Below, piece by piece: positions 8,281 through 14,937 of a stretch of DNA of 28,737 nt (within the stretch, counting starts at the first letter, position 1; each line of letters opens with the position of its first letter). Below the pieces are notes generated by a model, which did no database searches, was not told the DNA's origin, and saw only the letters and a list, made by a program, of their open reading frames with translations. Location: the IMG/VR virus record IMGVR_UViG_3300045051_000334, positions 1 through 28,737 of that record. One strand, 5' to 3'. The DNA is from a virus. A program made the position numbers and the translations under genes.

Positions 8281-8763
8281 CTACCTGATAAAGCGACCAC
8301 CGCCTTCCCTTAGCTCTTCGACGAGCGCCTTGCGAATGCCCATCTTCATGCTCTCGACCCTCATCCAAATCACGGGCCGCACGAACGGTCTCGCCGGGAG
8401 GGGCGGTGTCCTCAGGGGAAGACCGTATTCGTGCCAGCTGGCACCGGGCTTGGTAGCGCCGATTAGTTTCTTAGTCGGCCCTAAGTCGATGTACAGGACG
8501 GATGCCCAGAGCTCCATGTCCTCGACCAGAGGCGTGTCGCTCTTCTTGCCAGCGAGCGTGTAGGGGCTCAGAGCTGGCCAGGCCGGGAACGGGCCTCGTG
8601 CTGGCTGATAGGAACCGAGGGTCTTCTTGATGTCCTCGACCATCTCAGTGCACTGTTCGTTCAGGTACCTGTTGACTGCCTTCTCAACACGGCCTTTGCC
8701 TAGCTTGTCCAGCCATTTGCTGAACTCTTTGCCGTTGATGAGTGAGACCCTGAACTTGCTCAC
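8281..8763 (-). CDS. HK97 gp10-like / virion morphogenesis neck protein
   Basis: A 160-aa protein with GTG start at 8763, overlapping the preceding stop as GTGA, so probably translationally coupled. A basic helical N-terminus (INGKEFSKWLDKLGKGRVEK, KAVNRYLNEQCTEMVEDIKK) is followed by ARGPFPAWPALSPYTLAGKK and a WHEYGLPLRTPPLPARPFVRP segment. The pattern 'P.sG..W.pls..T...K' then 'EyG....PaRPFlr' is characteristic of phage virion morphogenesis and HK97 gp10 family neck proteins. These act at the head-tail junction. Position between head closure and tail terminator candidates supports it. Confidence 0.75.
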   Translation of the reverse strand: MSKFRVSLINGKEFSKWLDKLGKGRVEKAVNRYLNEQCTEMVEDIKKTLGSYQPARGPFPAWPALSPYTLAGKKSDTPLVEDMELWASVLYIDLGPTKKLIGATKPGASWHEYGLPLRTPPLPARPFVRPVIWMRVESMKMGIRKALVEELREGGGRFIR

Positions 8764-9227
8764 GGCGTCGGTGAACCCCCCGGCGTCTGCTCCGTCTTGC
8801 GGCGGGCCAGGAAGGTCTTAGCGACCGTGACGCCGCCGAAGTCCGTCCTCTTCACGTCATGGACCACGTAGTCCCACGTGTTGGCGACACCGACCCCGCC
8901 GTCGAGCACAGTGTCCACCTTGAACCGCATCTCGTCCAGGTTCATCACCTGAACGCCAGGGTCAACCGCCACAAAGAGGTCGCCCTTCTTGACGATGCCC
9001 ACCTCGGTGGACACCATCTCGTTCTCCGACAGCGCCCTAACTTTTGCCAGGACGGCAAACTCCTGTGACGGCGTCTGCTGGTCCTTGGAATCCTCTTTCC
9101 ACACCGGGTCCAGGACTGGCGGTGTGAACTTCCTGAGGAGTATCCAGTGCTCGCCACCTGCCAGGGTCCGGATGTTGTTGTCGGCCCTGACCATCTTAGC
9201 CGCTTGAACATCTCGGAAGAAGCTCAT
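8760..9227 (-). CDS. Putative head closure (stopper) protein
   Basis: I choose ATG at 9227 (155 aa, MSFFRDVQAAKMVRADNNIR) because it overlaps the preceding TGA as ATGA and has GGGAG nearby; a GTG at 9236 is the alternative. The predicted fold is beta-rich: HWILLRKFTPPVLDPVWK, then VLAKVRALSENEMV, VGIVKKGDLFVAVDP and a late FGGVTVAKTFLARRK. Head-closure proteins of the SPP1 gp16 or lambda gpFII type are small beta barrels and lie between the connector and the gp10-like gene, as here. No family motif is certain. Confidence 0.45.
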   Translation of the reverse strand: MSFFRDVQAAKMVRADNNIRTLAGGEHWILLRKFTPPVLDPVWKEDSKDQQTPSQEFAVLAKVRALSENEMVSTEVGIVKKGDLFVAVDPGVQVMNLDEMRFKVDTVLDGGVGVANTWDYVVHDVKRTDFGGVTVAKTFLARRKTEQTPGGSPTP

Positions 9228-9961
9228 CGCTCCCACCCACGTGAGCCAGTGACGTAGGGTACGCCGTAGATGTTGTCAGGCTTCAAGACCGAAGTCGTGC
9301 GCTTGGCCTTGCCCTGGAACCGGAACCACAGGTCGCTATCGACCATCTTCAAGAGCATGTCGCGGTCGCGGTTGATGTCGGCTTCCAGGTTCCCGTGGAC
9401 CTGCTGGAGCTGGTGTGACTGCTCCTGGATGGAGTAGCTGTAGTAGAGGCTCTGCTCCGTCAGCATGCTCTCACGCAGGTGTACCAGCGTCGCCAGAATC
9501 AACGGCTCGACCAGGAAGTCCGAGATGCACTGGTCATCTATGGACATCGGCACCAACGCCGCCAGGGTCGAGAATCCGACCGTCCGCAGTGCCACCCGCA
9601 ATTCGTCCTCAGTGAAGAGGCGGAAGGTGAACCCAGCGTGGATGATGTCTGCGTCAGTCAGCGCCTGCTCGAACACCACAACGCCGTTCTTATTCACGGC
9701 GAACTCGTACGGGGTGTCGGGGTTGACGCGCTCGCTGGGGAGCTCGTACCCGGTCGTGATGGGATTGCGGTTCTTCCACACCACGACAGGAGCGGCGGTC
9801 AGTCCGGTGTTCCAGTTCTTGTAGCGGCACCCGTACACCTTGCGGGTGCTGTCCATGGCGTTGAGCTGGACTTCCTTGACCTCCAAGGCCTGCACACCGC
9901 CAAGGCGCTTGGCGATAGCCAGCGCGACCTCGTCAGCGGTGTATGTGGACTTGGTGGCCAC
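9224..9961 (-). CDS. Neck/head-tail connector candidate, unknown family
   Basis: A 245-aa protein starting with GTG at 9961 behind AGGAG. It starts MATKSTYTADEVALAIAKRL and has a middle beta segment (TPYEFAVNKNGVVVFEQALT) and a helical C-terminal half rich in Gln, Glu and Arg. It lies between the coiled-coil protein and the head closure candidate, where the head-tail connector (adaptor) is commonly encoded. I see no motif that identifies it, so the function is from position only. Confidence 0.4.
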   Translation of the reverse strand: MATKSTYTADEVALAIAKRLGGVQALEVKEVQLNAMDSTRKVYGCRYKNWNTGLTAAPVVVWKNRNPITTGYELPSERVNPDTPYEFAVNKNGVVVFEQALTDADIIHAGFTFRLFTEDELRVALRTVGFSTLAALVPMSIDDQCISDFLVEPLILATLVHLRESMLTEQSLYYSYSIQEQSHQLQQVHGNLEADINRDRDMLLKMVDSDLWFRFQGKAKRTTSVLKPDNIYGVPYVTGSRGWER

Positions 9962-9964
9962 GTC

Positions 9965-10621
9965 TTACTCCTGGGTGGAGGGCCAGACCTCTTCCTTGGC
10001 CTCCGCTTCGCTCATGCCGGAGGCGATGAGCTCGGCGTACTTCTGCTTCTTGGCGTCTTCTTCGGCGGCGGCATCGGCGTCAGCCTTGGCCTTCTCCTCG
10101 GCCTCCGCGTCGGCCTTGGCCTTGGCCTCAGCGTCGGCCTTCTCCTTGGCCTCAGCGTCCGCCTTCACCTTCGCGGCCTTGGCGCGGGCGCTGACCAGCT
10201 CATCGAGCTTGGTCTGCTTCTCGGCGATGGCCTTGTTGGTCTCGTCGATGCGCTTGGCCACGTCGTTGGACTTGGCGAGCAGGTCTCCGATGGCGTCGGC
10301 GTCCTGGTGGTCGGCGGGCTTGCCCTTCTCCTCTCGGACGCTCAGGTCGTACTTGTTGAGTTCGCCCGTCAGGCCCTTGAGCTGAGCGGCCAAAGCGGCG
10401 ACCTGCTTGCGCAGGCTCTCGACCTCGTCCTCGACCACGGCGACCTGGAAGTAGTTGTCCAGGTCCTTGATGTGACCAGCCGACACGGCGTTCTTCAGCT
10501 TGCCGGGCTTGATGTGCGAGCCCTGGTTGGCGTCGAGGTCCTTGACCTCGTGGGGGCCCCACGAACTGTCAGAGGCGGGGTCCTCGTAGTGGCGACCGCG
10601 AGCTTCTTGGAACCTAAGCAT
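9965..10621 (-). CDS. Coiled-coil structural protein with Ala/Lys/Glu helix
   Basis: A 218-aa protein, ATG at 10621, overlapping the end of the 48-aa gene by 8 bp. Residues ~60-115 look like a coiled coil (EVESLRKQVAALAAQLKGLT). Residues ~145-200 are a long charged helix made of Ala, Lys, Glu and Asp (AEAKEKADAEAKAKADAEAE), similar to TolA-type stalk helices. The N-terminus has SSWGPHEVKDLDANQGSHIK and a later GHIKDLDNYF, so the short phrase KDLD occurs twice. It follows the capsid gene and precedes the neck genes. It could be a minor capsid, connector-associated or internal protein; I do not recognise a family. Confidence 0.45.
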   Translation of the reverse strand: MLRFQEARGRHYEDPASDSSWGPHEVKDLDANQGSHIKPGKLKNAVSAGHIKDLDNYFQVAVVEDEVESLRKQVAALAAQLKGLTGELNKYDLSVREEKGKPADHQDADAIGDLLAKSNDVAKRIDETNKAIAEKQTKLDELVSARAKAAKVKADAEAKEKADAEAKAKADAEAEEKAKADADAAAEEDAKKQKYAELIASGMSEAEAKEEVWPSTQE

Positions 10622-10760
10622 GACTGTTCTCCTTGTCGTCTTCGGAATCTTTGTGTTCGTCAGTGTCGCCAGAGGTAACGGGCAACGCGCCCAGGGCGAT
10701 GGGCTTGTCGCTGACCTCAGCGATGGCGGCAGTGACGACCGAAGGTTGCTCTTTTTCCAT
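10614..10760 (-). CDS. Small acidic protein of 48 aa
   Basis: The 48-aa frame starts at ATG 10760, just downstream of the terminator-like hairpin that follows the capsid gene. It begins MEKEQPSVVTAAIAEVSDKP and ends with a run of Asp, Glu, Lys and Ser. The frame is open further upstream, but that part overlaps the capsid gene out of phase and reads as shadow. The ribosome site is poor (AGAGAC). The stop overlaps the start of the coiled-coil gene by 8 bp, which supports a real gene through coupling. Function unknown. Confidence 0.45.
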   Translation of the reverse strand: MEKEQPSVVTAAIAEVSDKPIALGALPVTSGDTDEHKDSEDDKENSHA

Positions 10761-10770
10761 GACAGTCTCT

Positions 10771-10799
10771 AAAAAAGGTGCCAGCTTCCGACCGCTGGC
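10771..10799 (-). terminator. Terminator-like hairpin after major capsid gene
   Basis: On the minus strand GCCAGC (10799-10794) pairs with GCTGGC (10785-10780) around an 8-nt loop and is followed by ACC and six Ts (10776-10771). The 6-bp stem is short, so it is probably leaky and would reduce, not stop, transcription into the neck and tail genes. Confidence 0.6.
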
Positions 10800-10822
10800 G
10801 TAGTCCGTTGGTTTCCGTCCGC

Positions 10823-11719
10823 TTAGAAGTTGTACGCCTGGATGCGGAGGGTGGCGTTCGCGTTGCGGAAGAACGGGCAAGCGCGCTCGTACACCAACCA
10901 CTTCATCATGCGGCCATCCAGCTTGGGCTGAACGGTGAGGGGCTCGCGCTCCACCATGCGGCCCAGCTCGACGCTGTCCATCACATGGATGGAGCCAGTG
11001 TCCACGAGCGGGGACCACACGACGTTCAGACCCAGGGCGCTCTTCACCATGCCCGTCTCCTGCACCTCGCGGGTGCCGAAGTTCAGGTAGAAGAGGAACG
11101 CCTGCTGGGAGCTCAGGATGCCCAGCTGATAAGGGTTCATCAGCAGGGTGTCGGGCTTGTACGACTTCTGACGCAGGAGGCCAGCGACCTTGAGGATGTC
11201 AGCCGCCGTGGGGTCCGTAGCCGTCGGGAGACGGTACAGGCCCGTGGTGGCGCTGTAATCCGGGGCCGGGCCCGGAGCAGGAACGGCGTTCGGGGCGATA
11301 GCCTTGTCGAACAGCCGCAGGAACTCCAGGTCCTCCTTGACCGCCATTTCGCGCCCGGCATCGTTGAGGATGTCGGCGGCGGCGTCGAACTGGGCATCGA
11401 GCAGGTCAGCCATGTTGATTTCGGGGTGGACCTCGAAATCATAGGGCGTGACGATGACCCAGGGGTAACGCACGACCTGGTCGATTTCCTCGCCGTAGCG
11501 GGGGATGACCAGGGCGCGTTGACGCGCCTTGCGCTGGTAGCGGTACGACGGGCCGTTGTCGAAACGGTCGATGGGGAACAGCTTACGTCCGAAGCTGTCC
11601 TCAATCATCGTTTCGGCGATGGGCATGATAGCGGCTTGCGCCATGTGCATGGCGAAGTCCTTCTCGCTCATCTCGGCCTGCGCTTGCATCAGCATCGAGA
11701 ACTTGTCTTTGTTATTCAT
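10823..11719 (-). CDS. Major capsid protein (HK97-like fold inferred)
   Basis: I choose ATG at 11719 (298 aa, MNNKDKFSMLMQAQAEMSEK) because the ideal site GGGAGGTG lies 6 nt upstream; the GTG at 11728 is part of that ribosome site. The body has YQRKARQRALVIPRYGEEID, a TLLMNPYQLGILSSQQAFLF segment and VWSPLVDTGSIHVMDSVELG, then ERACPFFRNANATLRIQAYN. The pattern 'lv.NP......l', 'DTGSI.v.D', 'ep..v......' and a final beta strand is typical of HK97-fold coat proteins. Context is also right: protease, scaffold-like and decoration-like genes come first, each with an excellent ribosome site, and a terminator follows. It should be the most abundant virion protein. Confidence 0.82.
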   Translation of the reverse strand: MNNKDKFSMLMQAQAEMSEKDFAMHMAQAAIMPIAETMIEDSFGRKLFPIDRFDNGPSYRYQRKARQRALVIPRYGEEIDQVVRYPWVIVTPYDFEVHPEINMADLLDAQFDAAADILNDAGREMAVKEDLEFLRLFDKAIAPNAVPAPGPAPDYSATTGLYRLPTATDPTAADILKVAGLLRQKSYKPDTLLMNPYQLGILSSQQAFLFYLNFGTREVQETGMVKSALGLNVVWSPLVDTGSIHVMDSVELGRMVEREPLTVQPKLDGRMMKWLVYERACPFFRNANATLRIQAYNF

Positions 11720-11724
11720 GTTCT

Positions 11725-11736
11725 TCACCTCCCTTC
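11725..11736 (-). promoter_or_regulatory. Strong ribosome binding site GAAGGGAGGTGA of capsid gene
   Basis: The 12-base box is identical to those before the decoration-like gene (12292-12303) and the scaffold-like gene (13232-13243). It decides the ATG at 11719 over the GTG inside the box. Confidence 0.8.
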
Positions 11737-11778
11737 ATTTAAGGATGTCAGCCAGCAAAAGCCAGCTAGAAAGCGGGC

Positions 11779-12285
11779 TTAGCCCACCTTCTGGATGACG
11801 GTCGTGTCGATTTCGGCCTCGATGGGGGCGTTAGCCACGCCACCGTTGCCGACCTTCGCCACGCCGATGGTGGGGTCCGTGTTGCCACCGGGACGCGCCC
11901 GGAGGGAACCCGCCACCGTGCCCACGACCAGTTGGTCCTCGTTGGCCACCACGCCCTGCACGTTCACGACGTAGTAGCGGCCCTTCTTGTACACGCCGAT
12001 GGGGTCGCCAGCCTGAGGCTTGTAGCCCCACACGCCAGTCGAGTTCACCACCGCCTCGTACGCGGCCAGGCCAGCGGGCTTGAACCCGTCGCCAGCCACG
12101 TGGGGCTTGACGGTCTTCTCGCCGCTGTAGGCCAGCAGGTCGCCCAGGGCCACGGGGGTGGCCAGAGCCGCGTCCAGCGAGTTCAACGCCTCGGTGAAGA
12201 GGACGTAGATTTCGCGGAACTTCACGACGGGGCCGAAGCCGACGCCGATTTGCGGACTGGGCTGTTGCACGTTCGATTCGCTCAT
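11779..12285 (-). CDS. Capsid decoration/cement-like protein
   Basis: A 168-aa protein, ATG at 12285 behind GAAGGGAGGTGA. It is small, Gly/Val/Ala-rich and predicted beta-rich: LNSLDAALATPVALGDLLAY, then GDPIGVYKKGRYYVVNVQGV and VGTVAGSLRARPGGNTDPTI. This arrangement (a 'GDlv...g' turn, then 'aGdpvgV...G...V') recalls capsid cement proteins such as DUF2190 and lambda gpD-like families. These bind outside the capsid and are encoded directly next to the coat gene, as here. The capsid gene follows with the same ribosome site, suggesting similar output. Confidence is moderate because no residue-level motif is decisive. Confidence 0.55.
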   Translation of the reverse strand: MSESNVQQPSPQIGVGFGPVVKFREIYVLFTEALNSLDAALATPVALGDLLAYSGEKTVKPHVAGDGFKPAGLAAYEAVVNSTGVWGYKPQAGDPIGVYKKGRYYVVNVQGVVANEDQLVVGTVAGSLRARPGGNTDPTIGVAKVGNGGVANAPIEAEIDTTVIQKVG

Positions 12286-12291
12286 GATTCT

Positions 12292-12303
12292 TCACCTCCC
12301 TTC
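12292..12303 (-). promoter_or_regulatory. Strong ribosome binding site GAAGGGAGGTGA of decoration-like gene
   Basis: Identical 12-base box to the one before the capsid gene, placed 6 nt before ATG 12285. Confidence 0.75.
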
Positions 12304-12332
12304 TGTTCAGATTTCAGGACTGCGTTCAGCCC

Positions 12333-13226
12333 TTACTTGTCCCGGCGGAAGATGCTGGACAGGTCCAGCGTTCCGACGGCCTTTTCGCTGGCGGTCGCGA
12401 CGCCCTCACCCGAGGGAGCCTTGCCAGCGAGGAGCACCACCTTCGCGCCCTTCTCACGGTCGAACGAGACCGTGGCGCGGGCGATGGCGGAGCCGGAGGC
12501 TTCGCCAGTGGCCTTGCCGCCCTCGGCCTTCGCAGGCTTGGCGGGCGCGGCGACAGCGGGCTTCGCGGTGGCGACAGCCAGCTTCTCGGAGAGCTCTTGG
12601 TTGGTCTTGGCCAGCTCGGCGACTTGCGTCTTGAGCTGTTCGACCTCCGACGGCTCGGAAGCGGTGGCGACGGAGGCCTTGGCTTCGGCTTCGGCCTTGG
12701 CTTTCGCCTCAGCTTCCTGCTTGGCCTTCTCCTCCTCAGCCGCCTTGGCGGCGTCGGCCTCGTTCTTGGCCTTCTCCTCCTCAGCGGCCTTCGCCTCGGC
12801 TTCCTGCTTGGCCTTCTCCTCCTCAGCCGCCTTCGCGGCCTTGGCTTCGTCGCTCTCCTCTTCGGAGGCGGTGGCAGTGCCCTTGCCCTTGCCTTCGGCG
12901 TCGTCCTCGTCCTCGTCGTCGTCCTCGTCGTCCTTGTACGTGTCGGCTTCGGCCAGGACCATGTGCTTCTTGGCCTCCTGCACGTCAGCCCAGCACTTCT
13001 CCATGTGCTCACGGGCCTTGGTCAGTTCGGCGGGGTCAACGCTCTCCTTGTGCTTCAGGCCCGTGAAGTTCATGTCCGCCTCAGCGTAGGCCTGCATGGC
13101 TTTGCCATGCGCGTCCTTCGCCTTGGAGAACACGGCCTGCTTGTCCACCTTGCCAGCCTGCTGTTCCTCGGCGGCGGTAGCCAAGCGGACCACTCCGGTG
13201 CCCTTCTCTACTTTCACTTTGCTCAT
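12333..13226 (-). CDS. Scaffold-like coiled-coil protein with Ala/Glu/Lys repeats
   Basis: I choose ATG at 13226 (297 aa, MSKVKVEKGTGVVRLATAAE), because GAAGGGAGGTGA sits correctly upstream; a GTG at 13235 lies inside that box. Near residues 100-112 there is a strongly acidic Asp/Glu run, then a helix built from three copies of AAEEEKAK plus QEAEAK or NEAD spacers. After that comes a coiled coil (EVEQLKTQVAELAKTNQELS). The C-terminus is Lys/Arg-containing and ends LSSIFRRDK. Elongated, acidic, helical proteins between prohead protease and coat are usually scaffolding proteins that guide capsid assembly and are then removed. A basic tail, as scaffolds use to contact the coat, fits. There is no sequence signature, so the role is inferred. 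Confidence 0.55.
   Translation of the reverse strand: MSKVKVEKGTGVVRLATAAEEQQAGKVDKQAVFSKAKDAHGKAMQAYAEADMNFTGLKHKESVDPAELTKAREHMEKCWADVQEAKKHMVLAEADTYKDDEDDDEDEDDAEGKGKGTATASEEESDEAKAAKAAEEEKAKQEAEAKAAEEEKAKNEADAAKAAEEEKAKQEAEAKAKAEAEAKASVATASEPSEVEQLKTQVAELAKTNQELSEKLAVATAKPAVAAPAKPAKAEGGKATGEASGSAIARATVSFDREKGAKVVLLAGKAPSGEGVATASEKAVGTLDLSSIFRRDK
12700..12850 (-). repeat. In-frame tandem repeat in scaffold-like gene
   Basis: On the plus strand TTGGCCTTCTCCTCCTCAGC recurs at 12721, 12766 and 12808, with spacings of 45 and 42 bases, both multiples of three. It encodes repeated AAEEEKAK units of a charged helix. The copies differ by a few bases. Confidence 0.75.
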
Positions 13227-13231
13227 GTGTG

Positions 13232-13243
13232 TCACCTCCCTTC
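13232..13243 (-). promoter_or_regulatory. Strong ribosome binding site GAAGGGAGGTGA of scaffold-like gene
   Basis: Third copy of the box; with the ATCCTAAA before it, it resembles the capsid gene leader (ATCCTTAAATGAAGGGAGGTGA). It decides the ATG at 13226. Confidence 0.75.
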
Positions 13244-13244
13244 T

Positions 13245-13970
13245 TTAGGATTTGCTACCCGTGATGGGGTAGCCTTGCGGAACTTCCACAAGGGAAGACC
13301 CGACCTTAACCTTCTGCGCGGCGGTAGCGAGGCTGGGGGCCTCATCTTCGGCCCTCGCAATGCGCTCGTTGTCCACCGAGGTGATGTCGGCGTTCTCGTC
13401 AGCAGGCATGCGGGTCAGAGCCGCACCCTTGAAGTTCAGTCCACGGAGGACGCGACCCTGGTGTGTCTGCACCGCCTGCTTGAACTTCACTTCCATCGAA
13501 AGGCGGGCGTACCCAAGCTGGGCACCGCGTTGCACCTTGAAGGCCACATCCGGGTACAGGCCCCGGTAGATGACCGCCGCGCACTTGATGTAGGGGCGGT
13601 CGTCGTCGGAGGGGTCGGGGTTCTCAACGAACACCGAATCGTAGATGTCGCCGACGATGGCCGGGAACTTGAAGTCGTGGTCGTAGTCGATGGGCTCACC
13701 GACTGGCGTACGCCAGCTAGGAATCTTCACGCCCTTCGTCTTCTCGAACATCGCCAACAGCTCTTCCTTGAGGAAGATGTCGCGGTTGTTGTTCTTGCCG
13801 ACGTGGCAGAGCTTGAAGGCGAAGTACAGGAAGTCGTCTTCCTTGACCTCGCGACCGATGAGCGAACTCGCCTGGCTGAACAGCCCAGCCTTGACGTCCG
13901 TGTTCATGGACGCCACGGCGATGCCGGACGGCAGGGTGGTGATTGACGAGTACAGCTTCAGCGATTCCAT
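13245..13970 (-). CDS. Putative prohead (capsid maturation) protease
   Basis: A 241-aa protein, ATG at 13970, with a weak ribosome site and only 3 bp after the preceding stop. Features recall phage maturation proteases: an early NNNRDIFLKEELLAMFEKTK segment ('N.nrD.f...EL'), then IDYDHDFKFPAIVGDIYDSV with a His at 98. A conserved-looking RLSMEVKFK follows (Ser158, Glu160), and GLNFKGAALTRMPADENADI lies near the end. In this group a His and a Ser, with an acidic residue, form the active site that cleaves scaffold and coat. His98 and Ser158 are my candidates. Position before scaffold-like, decoration-like and coat genes is as expected. Confidence 0.6.
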   Translation of the reverse strand: MESLKLYSSITTLPSGIAVASMNTDVKAGLFSQASSLIGREVKEDDFLYFAFKLCHVGKNNNRDIFLKEELLAMFEKTKGVKIPSWRTPVGEPIDYDHDFKFPAIVGDIYDSVFVENPDPSDDDRPYIKCAAVIYRGLYPDVAFKVQRGAQLGYARLSMEVKFKQAVQTHQGRVLRGLNFKGAALTRMPADENADITSVDNERIARAEDEAPSLATAAQKVKVGSSLVEVPQGYPITGSKS

Positions 13971-13973
13971 GGC

Positions 13974-14861
13974 CTACTTCAGGTAGATGCTGGCGATGGC
14001 GGTGAACGGGATGACCTGGTTGTTCACGCGGATGTAGTCGATGTTCACGTCGGCGTAGCCAGAGACCACGGTGCCATCGACCAGCGTGATGCTGACCAGC
14101 TTGCCGTCGTACGTCGGGTACACGACGCTCAGGGCGTTGGGTGTGCGCGTGACCGTAGGCGTGACCGTGGCAGTCGGCGTGGCGGACACGGTCGGCGTGA
14201 CCGTGCGGGTGGCCGTAGGTGAAGCAGTCGGCGTGACCGTACGGGTGGCACTGGGCGTCGCCGTGGGCGTGGCCGTGGGGCTTTCGGTGAAGGACGCCGA
14301 CACGGTGGGCGTCGCCGTGGGCGAAGCGCTGGGTGTAGCGGTAGCGGTGGCGGTCTTCGTCACGGTAGGCGTGGCCGTCGGCGTAGCCGTGGGCGTCGCA
14401 GTGCGAGTGGCGCTTGGCGTAGCCGTCGGCGTCCAGGTCGAGGTGGCCGTGAACGTCGGCGAGGCCGTACGGGTGGCTGTGAGGGTCGGGCTGACGGTGA
14501 AGGTCGGCGACGGGGTGTCGGTCAGGTTGGTCGTGAACTGGATGGAGAAGGCCGTGTTGTCCTGGTCTGACGAGCCGTAGCAGTAGTAGCCGAACGGCTG
14601 GAGGCAGTAGGCGGTGTTGGGGACCAAGCCCGACACGGTCAGGTGGTGTACCTGGCCGCAGGCTTCCGTTGAGGCGGCGGTGATGGAGAGGTTCGAGCAC
14701 GAGCCGCTGGCGTTGAAACGGGCGCTGGCGTTGTACTCCGGAACGTCCGTGCGCCAGTCGATGAAGACGGCGTTCGAGGACACCTGGTAGGTGACGTTCG
14801 TGATGGTCGCGTTGGCAACCACCGGGAGCATCAAGGCGAGTAGCAGGCTCAACAGTCTCAT
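13974..14861 (-). CDS. Exported FN3-like protein with long Thr/Pro-rich stalk
   Basis: I choose ATG at 14861 (295 aa) because TGAGGA lies upstream and the protein then begins with a perfect signal peptide: MRLLSLLLALMLPVVANA, with Ala-x-Ala cleavage near residue 18. Residues ~19-112 look like a fibronectin-III-like sandwich (ATITNVTYQVSSNAVFIDWR ... VSGLVPNTAYCLQPFG ... FTTN) with several cysteines, suggesting folding outside the cytoplasm. About 125 residues of TPTATP-type repeat follow, probably an extended, possibly glycosylated stalk. The last ~50 residues (GKLVSITLVDGTVVSGYADV, then VIPFTAIASIYLK) look like a small SH3/Lsm-like beta barrel. Signal-peptide proteins are rare within phage head modules. 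Function is unknown; adhesion or surface display is inference. Confidence 0.75.
   Translation of the reverse strand: MRLLSLLLALMLPVVANATITNVTYQVSSNAVFIDWRTDVPEYNASARFNASGSCSNLSITAASTEACGQVHHLTVSGLVPNTAYCLQPFGYYCYGSSDQDNTAFSIQFTTNLTDTPSPTFTVSPTLTATRTASPTFTATSTWTPTATPSATRTATPTATPTATPTVTKTATATATPSASPTATPTVSASFTESPTATPTATPSATRTVTPTASPTATRTVTPTVSATPTATVTPTVTRTPNALSVVYPTYDGKLVSITLVDGTVVSGYADVNIDYIRVNNQVIPFTAIASIYLK
14139..14520 (-). repeat. Degenerate minisatellite encoding Thr/Pro/Ala stalk
   Basis: The plus strand shows repeated GTCGGCGTGGCCGTGGGCGT-like units of six codons, read on the minus strand as TPTATP, TVTPTA and similar. The copies are diverged but keep the reading frame. Such tracts change length easily, and the antisense frame stays open only because of this repeat. 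Confidence 0.7.
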
Positions 14862-14902
14862 GGCGTCCTCAGGGGGTCTTGGTCGTGCTGTTTCATTCAA
14901 AG

Positions 14903-14937
14903 GTGTACAATGCAAACTAGTACCTTCTCAGGTACTA
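14903..14937 (-). promoter_or_regulatory. Short hairpin plus GTTTGCATTGTACAC motif upstream of exported-protein gene
   Basis: TAGTACC and GGTACTA (14937-14931 with 14924-14918) form a 7-bp stem with a 6-nt loop, overlapping the preceding stop codon. Directly downstream is GTTTGCATTGTACAC, which matches 13 of 15 bases with a site at 25184-25198, also just before a gene. No T-run follows, so a terminator is unlikely. A regulatory site is possible, but I have no functional evidence. Confidence 0.35.

Noticed and set aside
7634-8368. Longer 244-codon version of the tail terminator candidate
   Set aside because: The extra 30 residues overlap the upstream gene, are Arg/His-rich and lack a ribosome site; ATG 8278 fits better.
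5753-8563. 936-codon open frame on the plus strand opposite the sheath and neck genes
   Set aside because: It is the antisense shadow of GC-rich minus-strand genes: Val/Asp/Gly/His/Arg-rich text, no ribosome site, no domain, and it spans several well-supported genes.
11740-11775. Terminator before the capsid gene (AGCCCGC/GCTGGCT then TTTT)
   Set aside because: The stem has a mismatch and the T-run is short; ending transcription here would cut off the coat gene.
12700-12850. Regularly spaced repeats resembling a CRISPR array
   Set aside because: Spacing of 42-45 bases is in frame within a coding gene, the 'spacers' are related to each other, and copies encode the same helix.
14071-14580. 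Plus-strand frame rich in VGVAVGVAVG
   Set aside because: Produced by the Thr/Pro-coding minisatellite read backwards; no start signal or family.
14918-14937. Rho-independent terminator after the 261-aa gene
   Set aside because: Only a 7-bp AT-containing stem followed by GTTTGC with no T-run; kept as a possible regulatory hairpin only.
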